Positions 10,011-19,144 of a DNA stretch of 64,000 nucleotides are shown here, one piece after another. The number at the start of each line of letters is the position of its first letter. The stretch's first letter is position 1. Both the position numbers and the translations under genes were made by a program. This stretch comes from Planctomycetota bacterium (GTDB taxonomy: Bacteria > Planctomycetota > UBA1135 > GCA-002748355): positions 186,001 to 250,000 of the forward strand of contig JACKHW010000002.1 of assembly GCA_020638795.1 (NCBI GenBank), written 5' to 3'. A model generated the notes under the pieces. It made no database searches. It was not told where the DNA came from and saw only the letters and a program-made list of their open reading frames with translations.

Positions 10011-12122
10011 TCAGAGGTATCGGACGTAGGTTCCGCCGCTTTCTTTGGCGAGTCGCTTCAGCAGGGGGTGGTCCTGGCCGAACGCGATCGTGTGGATCAC
10101 GATGCGGCGCTCGCGGTTCCAGGTCGCGACAGCGTCCGCCAGTCGCGTCGGATCCACGATGGTCCCGGCGGACGGCTGGCCGTCCGAGAGCAAGTAGATC
10201 GTGTCTACGGACGCGTCGTCGAAGGCCTGCTGCAACGCATCGTGGATGTTGGTTCCGCCGCTGGCTCGCAGCGCTCGGGTGAAGGCGATCGCCTGCGTGC
10301 GGTAGCGGTCGTCCATGGGGCGCAGTTGCTTCTGCCAGGGTCGCGGCCCGCCCGCGAACGGTACGACGTTGAAGCGGCGTTCCGCTTCACAGCGTGCGAG
10401 CACTTGTTCGAGTGCCTTCTTCGCGGCCTCGATCTTGGGTTCCTTGGCCGTGCCCGCGCGCTGAGCCATGCTGCCCGAAGTATCGATCAGGAAACTCGCG
10501 GCGTTACTCGTGATCGGGATGCTGTAGTAGGTCAGTGCTGCCTTGCGGGGCTTCTCGACACTGCCCTTCCCTCGCTCGTTCTTGTCGTCAGGCTTGCCGC
10601 CCTTGGCGATCTTCTCCCTCTTCTTCGGAGTCCAGAGTTCTTTCTCGTTGTCCCACCAACGCTTCCAATACTCGGGCTTGGGGTAATCGTGGTCGGTCTG
10701 GTTCATCAGCGCCGCCATGCACTCGCCAGCGAGACGGCCTTCTTCGACTTGCAACCGCTCGACCAGGATGGCGATCGATTCGCGGTCCGCGAGTTCTTCG
10801 AGAAAGCGAAAAGCCGCCGAACGCAGTTGCCACTCCGGTGCTCTTGCGCAGGCATTCACGAGTTCGATCGCTTTTTCGTCCTCGAGTTCGCGTAGGCAGT
10901 CGATTGCCGCGCAGCGCAGGCCGACTCGGGTCGCTGTGGCGAGTGTCTCGCGCAGTTCCTTGGGCCACGCTTTGCGATTCCGTTGTTTTTCGTGCGCGTG
11001 AAGCGCCAACAGCGCTTCGAGCTGGAGCTCTTCGTGCGAGCCACCGAAGAGCTTTCGTAGCTTGGGGATCGCTTTCTCGAGGTTGCGGCGGGCGACTTCG
11101 CGAATCGCGAGCAGTTGGGCTGCGGTCGATTCGTCGTCGAGTGCCTTCACGAGGGTGTCGGAAACGGTATCTCCTCCGAGCGAAACCAGGAGTTCGAGCG
11201 CGACGAGGCGTTCGACTGCGCCTTCGTTCGTCAACACGACACGGGACAGCACCGCAGCGACGCGATCTCGGGTCCCGGCATTGCGGTTGATTCTCTGGAG
11301 TTCGGGAGCGAGCTGATCCGCGACTTCGAGTGCTTCGGCGAGAAACTCCTCGATGTTCGCGTCGGTCAGGCTGGCAGTCTTGGCATGCAGGATCGCGGCA
11401 AAGAGAGCCTTGGAGGGCTTCTTGCCGCCCAGCGTGGTCTCGACTCGAGCGAGTAGATCGCGCGTATTGGCCGGTGAGGCTCCTTCGGCGTGGAGCCGAA
11501 GCGCCTCGCATCGCGACGCGTCGTCCGGCGTCAACGCGACCTTGGCGAACAGCTCGACCATGTCCGGACTCGCGGCTCGATTTCTGAGCCCGATCAGTGG
11601 AGACAAGCGTTCGTCGGCGACGGTTCTGTCGATGAAGTCGACGAGATAGGGCAAGACCGTGCCGTTCTTGCGCAACGCGGTCGTCAGCGCCTGAGCCGCG
11701 GCTTGGCGCGCGGGCTTTCGCGGGTGCGTCGCACAGTCGACGAGCTTGTCGAGACCCCGGTGTTCTTGGAGCGCGAGTCCGGCCGCCGCAGCGTTCGCGA
11801 TCGCCGTGGTCTTCGCACTCTCGAGTTCGCTCGAGAACAACTGCAGCAGGCTCGCGTGCTCGAATCGCGCGAGTTCGACGAGTGCGGCGGCTTTCTCGCC
11901 GTCGCTCTTGGCGCTGGTCACGATGTCTGCGAGCAGTCGGCGTGCTTGCGGCTGCTTGACCTTGCCGATTGCGCGAATCGTCGCGACGGAGACACCTCGC
12001 GGCGTCTTCATTTCTTCGAGGGCTCGATCTCGGAGGTCGCCGAAGTTCACCTGTGCGAACGACGCCGAGGCGGCGAGCGCGCACGCGATCACGAGCAGGC
12101 AGGTACGAATGAGCCGTGACAT
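10011..12122 (-). CDS. Secreted HEAT-repeat protein with C-terminal von Willebrand factor A domain
   Basis: A 703-residue protein starting at the ATG at 12122, chosen because it opens a clean signal peptide (MSRLIRTCLLVIACALAA, cleaved near SFAQ); the frame upstream runs through the end of the amidase region and is not coding. Residues about 25-480 are helical HEAT-like repeats (LLADIVTSAKSDGEKAAALVEL, LIGLRNRAA, IPKLRKLFGG and similar). A Lys-rich linker leads to a vWA domain with an intact MIDAS motif, FLIDTSGSMAQ, then GGTNIHDAL and LLSDGQPSAG. The fold suggests protein-protein or metal-dependent ligand binding in the periplasm. It lies 7 bp after the amidase stop, in the same operon. Confidence 0.88.
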   Translation of the reverse strand: MSRLIRTCLLVIACALAASASFAQVNFGDLRDRALEEMKTPRGVSVATIRAIGKVKQPQARRLLADIVTSAKSDGEKAAALVELARFEHASLLQLFSSELESAKTTAIANAAAAGLALQEHRGLDKLVDCATHPRKPARQAAAQALTTALRKNGTVLPYLVDFIDRTVADERLSPLIGLRNRAASPDMVELFAKVALTPDDASRCEALRLHAEGASPANTRDLLARVETTLGGKKPSKALFAAILHAKTASLTDANIEEFLAEALEVADQLAPELQRINRNAGTRDRVAAVLSRVVLTNEGAVERLVALELLVSLGGDTVSDTLVKALDDESTAAQLLAIREVARRNLEKAIPKLRKLFGGSHEELQLEALLALHAHEKQRNRKAWPKELRETLATATRVGLRCAAIDCLRELEDEKAIELVNACARAPEWQLRSAAFRFLEELADRESIAILVERLQVEEGRLAGECMAALMNQTDHDYPKPEYWKRWWDNEKELWTPKKREKIAKGGKPDDKNERGKGSVEKPRKAALTYYSIPITSNAASFLIDTSGSMAQRAGTAKEPKIEAAKKALEQVLARCEAERRFNVVPFAGGPRPWQKQLRPMDDRYRTQAIAFTRALRASGGTNIHDALQQAFDDASVDTIYLLSDGQPSAGTIVDPTRLADAVATWNRERRIVIHTIAFGQDHPLLKRLAKESGGTYVRYL

Positions 12123-12129
12123 TCCGCGA

Positions 12130-13806
12130 TCAGTGTTTCGGGTGCTTGGTGTGATACGAGGTTGCTGTCTGCCACGTGCGTACGACCGAGAGGAGGCGGG
12201 CTTCGTCATCGAGTTGGCCGGTGAAGCACACGGATGGAGGAGCCGAATCCTCACCTGGAATGCCATAGGGTGCGACGAACGTCGGGTGCCCCGTCAGGTT
12301 GGTGGCACCGAGGACGCCGCCCGCGAACGGCGGATGCACGAGTACGTCGAACTCACGAAATGCGTCGTCGTACGCACGCATCAACTCGGTTCGCAGTCGA
12401 TTCGCCTGCAGATATTCGACGGCCGGGACGAGGCGTGCCGCGCGAAACAGGTTGGGCCAAGCGTCACGGGTCTGGCGCACGAGTTCGTCGTCGCGTCCGC
12501 TGCGCGTGAGCTCATCGAACGCCGCCGCGCCCTCGACCTGGATCGACAACAGCATCGGGCCGAGCGGGAAGAGCGGCAGTTCGACCTCGGTGCAACGAAA
12601 ACCGAGCTCCTCGAGTTCTGCCAAGAAGCGACTCCCGTCGCCACTCTCGGTCCAGCGTCCTCGCAACACACCGATCCTGACGTCGCCGGGGCGGATCGAA
12701 TCGGGCATCACGAACGGTGCATCACGCGCCGTCGGATCGTGACCATCACCGCCATGCATCGCGTCGAAGACGATCGCTGCGTCCTGCGCCGAGCGGGTGA
12801 TCGGGCCGAGCTTGTCCATCGTCCAACTGAGCGTCATCGCTCCCGTGCGCGCGACGCGACCGAACGTCGGTCGCAACGAACTGCAACCACATCGCACCGA
12901 CGGCGAAACGATCGACCCGAGGGTCTCGGAGCCGATAGCGAAGGGGAGTGCGCCCGCCGCGACGGCGGATGCGCTGCCTGCCGAGGATCCGCTCGAACCC
13001 TGCTTCGGGTTCCACGGATTCTTGGTCGTCCCGCCGAACCACACGTCGCCCATCGCGAGCGCACCGAGCGTCGTCTTGCAGAGCAAGACGGCGCCTCGTT
13101 CCTCGAGGCGCTCAATCACGTGTGCGTCCTTCTCGAACACCTGCTCGCGGTAGGGCGCAGCGCCCCACGTCGTCGGTGCACCGCGTGCTGCCAAGAGGTC
13201 CTTGGCGCCGTAGGGAATGCCGTGCAGCGGCCCTCGGTCGTTGCCTGCGTCGAGTTCGTCGTCGAGACGTTTCGCGGTCGCTCGAGCACGAGCTTCGCAG
13301 AACGACACGACGAACGAGAGCTGGTCATCGAGTGCATGGAGGCGCGCGAGGAACAGCTCTGTCAGTTCGACACATGTGACTTTCCGTGCGTGCACGAGTG
13401 CGCCGATGGTGCGGATGTCGGCGAAGTACAGACTCTCGAGCTTCTCCGGTCTCTCGATCGAGTCGTCGATCGACGCTGCCTTCGTTCGCGGCGCTTCGTA
13501 CCGCTCGGCGCGACGAATCATGCCGGGCAGGTAGGGGGAGAACGCGAAGGCCGGATAGATCTCGTTGCCGAGAGTCTTGTTCCGAAGCGCTTCGATGTTG
13601 CGCAGCATGGTCCGCGCGGACGGCAACATGAGCTCGATCTCCTGCGGCGTGAACCCGATGCCGATCAGTTTGCCGGCGGCTTCGATGCGATCCGCGGCTG
13701 CAGTCCGTCGATTCTCGTCTTGTGGTGGCATGGCGGCGATGGCGATCGAGGACAACGACAGGGCCAGCAACGATCGAGGAACGACGTGTTCGGAAGCGGA
13801 GTTCAT
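12130..13806 (-). CDS. Secreted amidase-signature family enzyme
   Basis: A 558-residue amidase counted from the ATG at 13806, which overlaps the upstream esterase stop by 4 bp (ATGA). The longer open frame to 14367 is only the shadow of that esterase. The amidase signature catalytic residues are visible: Lys202 in YGAKDLLAARG, the Ser-rich GSSGSSAGSASAVAAG (cis-Ser, about 270-285) and nucleophile Ser298 in SETLGSI, where most homologues have a Gly-Gly-Ser; here it is Leu-Gly-Ser. Residues 1-28 look like a signal sequence. It probably hydrolyses a carboxylic amide outside the cytoplasm. The neighbours (M28 peptidase, esterase) suggest breakdown of peptide or amide material. Confidence 0.9.
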   Translation of the reverse strand: MNSASEHVVPRSLLALSLSSIAIAAMPPQDENRRTAAADRIEAAGKLIGIGFTPQEIELMLPSARTMLRNIEALRNKTLGNEIYPAFAFSPYLPGMIRRAERYEAPRTKAASIDDSIERPEKLESLYFADIRTIGALVHARKVTCVELTELFLARLHALDDQLSFVVSFCEARARATAKRLDDELDAGNDRGPLHGIPYGAKDLLAARGAPTTWGAAPYREQVFEKDAHVIERLEERGAVLLCKTTLGALAMGDVWFGGTTKNPWNPKQGSSGSSAGSASAVAAGALPFAIGSETLGSIVSPSVRCGCSSLRPTFGRVARTGAMTLSWTMDKLGPITRSAQDAAIVFDAMHGGDGHDPTARDAPFVMPDSIRPGDVRIGVLRGRWTESGDGSRFLAELEELGFRCTEVELPLFPLGPMLLSIQVEGAAAFDELTRSGRDDELVRQTRDAWPNLFRAARLVPAVEYLQANRLRTELMRAYDDAFREFDVLVHPPFAGGVLGATNLTGHPTFVAPYGIPGEDSAPPSVCFTGQLDDEARLLSVVRTWQTATSYHTKHPKH

Positions 13807-14594
13807 CGATGGCGTTCCTCGAGCCAGCGCCAGAGTTCTTCGTCGGCGTACGCGGGTTTCCACGCTGCGTGACCGACGCCCTCGTACGTCGTCATCGTCA
13901 CGGGTACCCCGAGTTCTTCGAGAACGTGCACCATCCGCAACGACTCTTCGATCGGTACGACGCGATCGTCGGTTCCGTGATAAACGCGGACCTGCAACGA
14001 CTTCAATGCTTCCTTGCCGCGATCGTCCAGCATGAACGGAGCAAGGCGTTCGCCGCCGCCACAGATCGGGACGATGGCCGCGAACTTCTCTGGGTGCGTG
14101 AGACCGAGCGCGAACGTGCCGTAGCCGCCCATCGACAACCCCGTCAGGAGAACGCGTCGTTCGTCGACGAAATAGCGCGCGAGACAGTGATCGATGAGGT
14201 CGACGAGTTCTTCGTTCCGCCAGCCGCGTCCCTTCGGGCACAGCGGCGACACGATGACGAAAGGCATCGGTTGCTTGCGAGCACGACCGATCGGGCCGTG
14301 GATCGCGACGCGTTCGAGATCGTCGCCGCGTTCGCCAGCGCCGTGCAAGAAGACGAGCAGCGGCCACGCTTCGCGACCCGAAGGGTCGTCGTAGCCGGGC
14401 GGCAAGTAGAGCTTGTAGCGCACGTCTTCGCGTCCGGGGCCGCGGACGAACACCCGGTCACTCTCGCCCGGGACGTCGTTCGTGATATCGACGTCCGTGC
14501 GCCCCGTGCTCGCGCACGACGTCAGCGTCGACGCCTGTGGGGAGAACGCGAGAGCCAAGAGCGCGAATCGGTGGATACGACGAACTGATTTCAT
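13803..14594 (-). CDS. Secreted alpha/beta-hydrolase (feruloyl esterase / phospholipase-carboxylesterase type)
   Basis: A 263-residue protein from the ATG at 14594, overlapping the upstream peptidase stop by 4 bp. The N-terminus is a short signal ending in a probable lipobox (LTSCAS). The hydrolase core shows YKLYLPPGYDD, VFLHGAGERG (oxyanion hole), nucleophile elbow GLSMGGYGT, acid residue in GTDDRVVPIEES and catalytic His in GVGHAAWKPAY. This set matches dienelactone-hydrolase-like and poly(3-hydroxybutyrate)-depolymerase-like esterases, which cleave esters of small or polymeric substrates. The substrate is unknown. The frame stays open upstream to 15107 inside the peptidase gene, but that part is not coding. 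Confidence 0.88.
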   Translation of the reverse strand: MKSVRRIHRFALLALAFSPQASTLTSCASTGRTDVDITNDVPGESDRVFVRGPGREDVRYKLYLPPGYDDPSGREAWPLLVFLHGAGERGDDLERVAIHGPIGRARKQPMPFVIVSPLCPKGRGWRNEELVDLIDHCLARYFVDERRVLLTGLSMGGYGTFALGLTHPEKFAAIVPICGGGERLAPFMLDDRGKEALKSLQVRVYHGTDDRVVPIEESLRMVHVLEELGVPVTMTTYEGVGHAAWKPAYADEELWRWLEERHR

Positions 14595-16066
14595 TCGTTG
14601 GCGAGTTGCAAGGCCAGCCACGCGAGCGCGACCGCACCGAGCTGAAGCTCGCGCGGGTTGACTGCGTCCAGGCTGTCGAGGACGCTGTGATGGTAGTCGA
14701 AGTAGCGATGCCACGCGGGAAGGAGGCCGAAGAGTTCGACTCCACGCGCGCTGAGTGGTGCGATGTCCGCCCCTCCGCCGCCGCCGATCAGGCGTCCGGC
14801 ATCGATTTCGGTTGCCAGCGGCGCGAGCATTTCGACGAGGCGCTCGCGTCGCTCCGTGCCGGCGCTCGTCGTGAAGCCCTTCGGCTCGAAACCACCACGA
14901 TCCGATTCGATCGCCGCCTTGTGGAGATCGTCGGCGTGTGCTTCGAAGTACGCACGTGAACCGCGGAGACCGCTCTCTTCGTTGGCGAACAGCACGCAGC
15001 GAATCGTCCGGTCGAGTTCGAAACCGCATGCACGAATCAAGCGCAGCGCCTCGAGGCAGTGCACGACGCCTGCACCATCGTCGTGGGCGCCCTGTCCCGT
15101 GTCCCACGCGTCGAGGTGTGCCCCGATCAGGATGACTTCGTCGGGGTGCTTCGTGCCACGGAGTTCACCGATGACGTTGGCCGATTCTGCATCCCCGATC
15201 GTCTTCGCCGAGGACTCGATCTTGACCCTCGGAGTCTCACCGCGTTCGACGAGATTGGCGAGCCCCTCCGCGGCAACGGTCGAGATCGCGAGAGCCGGAA
15301 TGCGTCGCACTCCGAACTCGTAATTGGTCGCACCGGTGTGGGGGTGATCGTCGATCAGCGTCGTCATCGAACGCACGAGGCACGCGACGGCACCTCGCTT
15401 GGCGGCTTCGACGGGCCCCGACGATCGTTGCGGCACGGCAGCGCTGTACGCCTGGAAGGTGTTGCGCAACGCACGCGGCATCGGACGATTGAACAGGACG
15501 ACCTTGCCCTTGACGTCGAGCGATTCGAGCTCGAGGGGGCTTCGCACGATGACGAGGTCTGCTTCGATGGGCTTCGTCCCGACGCTGCCTCCGAGTGACG
15601 TACACGGGATGTCGACATCACCGTTCGCTGTGACGAGCTGCACGCGTTCGACAGGACCGCGTTCCCAGTGGGTCACTGTGACGGGTTCCTCGCGGACGTT
15701 CTCGAGGCCGATCTCGCGCATGGTCGCGGTCGCCCAGGTCACCGCCTTTGCGTCGCCCGGCGATCCCGAGAGTCTCTTCGGAGCAGCCTTCAGGAGCCCG
15801 TCAAGAAATTCCCACGCACGTCCGTGGGTCAAGCCGACTTCGATCAGGGAGCGACAACGACCCTCGGGTGACGCGGAGTCGAGCGGGAGCGTGTGTTCGG
15901 GTCGACCGGTGTCCGTCGGTGAGACTCGATCGACATGGGCGACGTGCGAGCCGCACGATGCGTTCGATAGAACGAGGAGCGCAGGCAATCCGACGCGCGA
16001 CGGACGGACGAGCAACGGACGGAAGAGCGAGAGCCGGCGATTGGCGGCCCGTTGGCGAGCAGACAT
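14591..16066 (-). CDS. M28-family zinc aminopeptidase with PA domain
   Basis: A 491-residue secreted or lipoprotein peptidase (hydrophobic stretch and Cys at LVLSNASCGSH). Residues about 150-280 form a protease-associated domain insert (LVIVRSPLELESLDVKGKVVLF). The M28 zinc site is visible: GAHLDAWDTG, then GAHDDGAG, the catalytic glutamates in FANEESGLRGS, Asp in ESDRGG and the C-terminal His in YFDYHHSVLDS. It should remove N-terminal residues from peptides outside the cytoplasm. It is the first gene of a coupled trio with the esterase and amidase, joined by ATGA overlaps, so the three are probably made in step and may act on related extracellular material. Confidence 0.92.
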   Translation of the reverse strand: MSARQRAANRRLSLFRPLLVRPSRVGLPALLVLSNASCGSHVAHVDRVSPTDTGRPEHTLPLDSASPEGRCRSLIEVGLTHGRAWEFLDGLLKAAPKRLSGSPGDAKAVTWATATMREIGLENVREEPVTVTHWERGPVERVQLVTANGDVDIPCTSLGGSVGTKPIEADLVIVRSPLELESLDVKGKVVLFNRPMPRALRNTFQAYSAAVPQRSSGPVEAAKRGAVACLVRSMTTLIDDHPHTGATNYEFGVRRIPALAISTVAAEGLANLVERGETPRVKIESSAKTIGDAESANVIGELRGTKHPDEVILIGAHLDAWDTGQGAHDDGAGVVHCLEALRLIRACGFELDRTIRCVLFANEESGLRGSRAYFEAHADDLHKAAIESDRGGFEPKGFTTSAGTERRERLVEMLAPLATEIDAGRLIGGGGGADIAPLSARGVELFGLLPAWHRYFDYHHSVLDSLDAVNPRELQLGAVALAWLALQLANE

Positions 16067-16098
16067 CGAGCCGAGGATAGCAGCCCACGCAGCGGTAG

Positions 16099-17001
16099 CT
16101 ACTTACGTGGCTGCGGCGCTGGTTCGACACTGCGCTCACGAGGAGCCGGCCACAGCGCGACGTGTTGCACGAACGCGTACTTCGTTCCGTCGAATCGGAA
16201 GTGGACCCACACACGACGCAGCAATCCGCGACGCGACAGGCCGTTCACGCGGACGTGACCCGGGAGCTCCCATAGCTCGACATCGAAACCATCCAGGCTC
16301 TCGGCTCCGAGCAGCGCGGTGCCTTCGCAGAGATTGGTGAAGAGCAATGGGATCTGCTTCTCGATGCGAGGCGGCTCGGACTCCGGGTCCGTCGACTTCG
16401 AGATCGCTTCGTGGGGTGGCTGGATGGCGGGACCGACGAAGGGGGCCGTGTCATGGTCGGGACCGCCGCTCCACACGCTGGTCTTCGTGTCGCCGTCGAC
16501 GATCCAGAAGCCACCGGCGGCCGCGTGCTGGAAGCCTTTCGCGATCCCGTTCAGGAAGCCGCCCCCGATCGTGAAGCGCTTGTTCGTCATGCCGAGTCCC
16601 CAGGTCCGGTCTCCCTCGTCCCCGATCCGAATCATGAAGCGGTGCTTCGCCTTCGGAAATGACGCGCGCGTCTGACGGTCGAGCTTCTCGAGGTCCTTGA
16701 TTGGCTCGATTTGCCCCTGGGGTCCGCGCGGCACGAGCTTGCCCGACACGATGGCGACCCACTCACCGCGGTGGTGCTCCTGGAGACGTTCCCTGGCGGG
16801 GAGGTAGTCGCGCACGTACGCGGTGAGATTGCGGTCACGCTCGGCAGTGACTCGGTCCTCCATCGGCGGTTTTTCCCGCTCGATCTCGACCGCGCCGGCA
16901 TCGATCGCTTTGGGCGCGGGTTGAGGAACTTGTGCCGACAGCGAACGGAGACAACAGGCTGCCAAGAGGACGAAGAGTGTGGGGCGCAACATGTGGGACA
17001 C
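16099..17001 (-). CDS. Secreted protein of unknown function
   Basis: About 300 residues with a clear signal peptide (MLRPTLFVLLAACCLRSLSAQ); the Met three residues in (16992) is an equally good start. The mature part has no family I recognise. Visible features are a charged N-terminal helix (RVTAERDRNLTAYVRDYLPARERL), a Gly-rich segment (FTIGGGFLNGIAKGF), GGFWIVDGDT and a C-terminal beta-rich end (VWVHFRFDGTKYAF). Frame and signal peptide argue that it is real. It lies 32 bp before the M28 peptidase gene on the same strand and 21 bp after the hydrolase gene, so it belongs to the same transcription unit. Confidence 0.7.
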   Translation of the reverse strand: MSHMLRPTLFVLLAACCLRSLSAQVPQPAPKAIDAGAVEIEREKPPMEDRVTAERDRNLTAYVRDYLPARERLQEHHRGEWVAIVSGKLVPRGPQGQIEPIKDLEKLDRQTRASFPKAKHRFMIRIGDEGDRTWGLGMTNKRFTIGGGFLNGIAKGFQHAAAGGFWIVDGDTKTSVWSGGPDHDTAPFVGPAIQPPHEAISKSTDPESEPPRIEKQIPLLFTNLCEGTALLGAESLDGFDVELWELPGHVRVNGLSRRGLLRRVWVHFRFDGTKYAFVQHVALWPAPRERSVEPAPQPRK

Positions 17002-17022
17002 CTCGGAAGCGCGGCGAGAAGG

Positions 17023-18399
17023 TCACAGTGGACAGCGCACGACGGCGGCCGTCCGCGAATCCGCACGATCAACGAGGTCGCGGAGCCAGAGTTCCAAGTC
17101 TTCTCGGACGGTGACCGCGCGACGGCTGTTTCCGCGCTTGACGAAGAGCTTCGGCCTGTCTTGTGTCGGCCAAAGTGCGCGTGGGAGCAGAGCCTCCATG
17201 GACCGCACCCCGCGAGCTTCCTCGACGACGATCGTGATCTCGTTCGTCTTGTCGCCCGGGTTGCGTTCGATGCGGACCGCGACACGGGCCGTGTGCTTGT
17301 CGGCGTCCTCCGCGACCCAACGTTTCTTGCCGTTGTTGTCGAGACGGTTCCAGACCGAGGCTTTGGCCTGCGGCCGATACGCGTCCTTGACGATGGCCGG
17401 GTCGAACTTGGTGATTTGCAACCAGTGACAGCGTGCTTGACCGAGATCGACGCTTCGAAACACGATGCGCTCGGGTACGGGATCTCGCTTCATCTTGAAG
17501 AACTGATCCCACTCCACCGCGCGCGGGTCGTAGCTGTGACCGTGTCCCTTCTGGAGTTCGAGTTTCGCGTCCTTGGCGCCGAGCTTGTCGAGGGCCTGGA
17601 ACGCGAGCTTCAGGTTGAAGATCAGGCCAGGATCGTCGCCTTCGCCTTGTAGGTCCCGGATCGACATCGGTACGAGATTCTCGACGAGGCGCAGGTTGTT
17701 GATGCCTCCGGTCGGGTCGAGGCGGGGACCACCGACGAAAGGAGCGGCTCCCGCCCAGAGGTCGGGAAAGCGCGTCGTGACGTCCCACGTGAGGTGACCG
17801 CCACGGCTGACTCCGGTCTTGAAGACGCGGTCGGGATCCACGGGCAAGTGGAGGAGCGCCCAACGACGCAGCGAAACCGCCGTGAGCCGCTCGTGGTCCG
17901 AGCCCATGTGGCCTTCGTTCTTCAGTTGCTCGGTCGCGCCGATGACGATCAGGCCGTCGCGTTCGGCGATGCGTTGCCAAGCCAACACGGCGCTCTCCGC
18001 CACACCTCCCGAACCGTGGCTCGAAACGACGAGCGGTACGAGGGATCCCGCTCGCAGATTCGCCGGACGGTGCACGACGATCTTCGTCTGCAGCACCTCG
18101 GCGACGTGTCCGCCCCAGAGCGGTACTTCGGACTCGAACGTTCCCGTGCGCTCTTCGGGGAACCACGGTCGCGGGAGCTTCGCGATCGCCGCATCCCAAC
18201 CCGCGATGCTCGCCTTCGACGTCTTGGCGATGTCGCGGACCTCGTCGCTGCGTTGCTCCGGATCGTCGATCCGCATGATCCGCATCAGCTCGCGAACGGC
18301 TGCGGGGCTCGGTTCTTCGGGCGCATCCTGGGCGCGGACGACGAGTGGCGTCCACGCGATGCCCAGTAGCAAGCCCACGATCGTGATTCCGGTCTTCAT
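17023..18399 (-). CDS. Secreted alpha/beta-hydrolase, peptidase/esterase-like
   Basis: A 458-residue protein with a signal peptide (MKTGITIVGLLLGIAWTPLVVRAQ). The hydrolase fold shows the oxyanion segment VVSSHGSGGVAESA, nucleophile elbow TGVSRGGHLTW and a catalytic His in GHGHSYDP; the acid residue is not clear. It resembles planctomycete phospholipase/carboxylesterase-like proteins in which the Ser motif is SRGG. The last about 130 residues form an extra beta-rich domain of unknown role. It lies 4 bp downstream of the nitroreductase gene, so the two are very likely co-translated, although nothing in sequence ties their substrates together. Confidence 0.8.
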   Translation of the reverse strand: MKTGITIVGLLLGIAWTPLVVRAQDAPEEPSPAAVRELMRIMRIDDPEQRSDEVRDIAKTSKASIAGWDAAIAKLPRPWFPEERTGTFESEVPLWGGHVAEVLQTKIVVHRPANLRAGSLVPLVVSSHGSGGVAESAVLAWQRIAERDGLIVIGATEQLKNEGHMGSDHERLTAVSLRRWALLHLPVDPDRVFKTGVSRGGHLTWDVTTRFPDLWAGAAPFVGGPRLDPTGGINNLRLVENLVPMSIRDLQGEGDDPGLIFNLKLAFQALDKLGAKDAKLELQKGHGHSYDPRAVEWDQFFKMKRDPVPERIVFRSVDLGQARCHWLQITKFDPAIVKDAYRPQAKASVWNRLDNNGKKRWVAEDADKHTARVAVRIERNPGDKTNEITIVVEEARGVRSMEALLPRALWPTQDRPKLFVKRGNSRRAVTVREDLELWLRDLVDRADSRTAAVVRCPL

Positions 18400-18403
18400 C
18401 GAT

Positions 18404-19114
18404 TCAGTCGTTCCCAGTCGTGTCGGTTGCGCTTCGCTTCACGCGGTCGAACGTGAGCACGTCCTCGATCGGCTTACGCCAGAGCGCTCGTCGGGGAACG
18501 CGACAATCGTCGCGCGGATACCCGATCGGGATCAGCAGCCAGGGGCGTTCGTTCGGGGGGCGGCCGAGGATCTCGCGCAAGAACTTCATCGGACTCGGTG
18601 TGTGCGTGAGCGTGACGAGGCCGGCGTGATGCGCTGCAGTAAGCAAGAGACCCGTGGCCAGCCCGACGCTCTCGTCGGCGTAGTAGATCTGCCCGCCGTC
18701 GTCGTCCTTGACGACCTTGAACACCACGATCAGCCAGGGTGCGATCTCGAGGAAGTCCTTGTGCTCGTCGGTGCCGAACGGTGCGAGGTCCGCGAGCCAC
18801 TCGGCATTGGCGCGCCGCGCGTAGAACTCGCGTTCTTCGGCTTCGGCCGCGACGCGAATCTCGCGCTTGAGTCCGGGGTCACCGACTGCGACGAAGCGCC
18901 AGGGCTGCTTGTTTGCGCCGCTCGGTGCGGTCGTCGCGGCGCGGACGATCCATTCGATCGTCGCGCGATCGACCGGGCGATCACTGAACTCGCGTACACT
19001 TCGCCGCGAACGCATGACCTCGTAGAACCCGCGCGCGGCGTCGTCGGGCGAACAGGTGGGGGCGTACCGCTCGGGAAGCGGCACGAAGTCGTCGCGGTGT
19101 TCGGGAGTCGTCAC
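18404..19114 (-). CDS. Nitroreductase-fold flavoprotein, iodotyrosine-deiodinase-like
   Basis: A 236-residue FMN enzyme of the nitroreductase superfamily: RSRRSVREFSDRPVDR and APSGANKQPWRF bind FMN, and ESVGLATGLLLTAAHHAGL plus the GRPPNERPWLLIPIGYP ending are typical of the iodotyrosine deiodinase branch. The three residues that hold the halotyrosine zwitterion in human IYD (Glu157, Tyr161, Lys182, from memory) line up with Glu94, Tyr98 and Lys119 at exactly the same spacing. It may therefore reductively remove halogen from halogenated tyrosines; ordinary nitro- or quinone reduction remains possible. There is no signal peptide. The hydrolase gene starts 4 bp downstream. Confidence 0.85.
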   Translation of the reverse strand: MTTPEHRDDFVPLPERYAPTCSPDDAARGFYEVMRSRRSVREFSDRPVDRATIEWIVRAATTAPSGANKQPWRFVAVGDPGLKREIRVAAEAEEREFYARRANAEWLADLAPFGTDEHKDFLEIAPWLIVVFKVVKDDDGGQIYYADESVGLATGLLLTAAHHAGLVTLTHTPSPMKFLREILGRPPNERPWLLIPIGYPRDDCRVPRRALWRKPIEDVLTFDRVKRSATDTTGND

Positions 19115-19144
19115 GGTACCAGAGTTTTGGGTGACACCGACGAT

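Noticed and set aside
8538..10895. 785-residue + strand open frame across the aminotransferase region
   Set aside because: Antisense to an aminotransferase with an intact PLP lysine and to the vWA domain; composition is that of a shadow frame.
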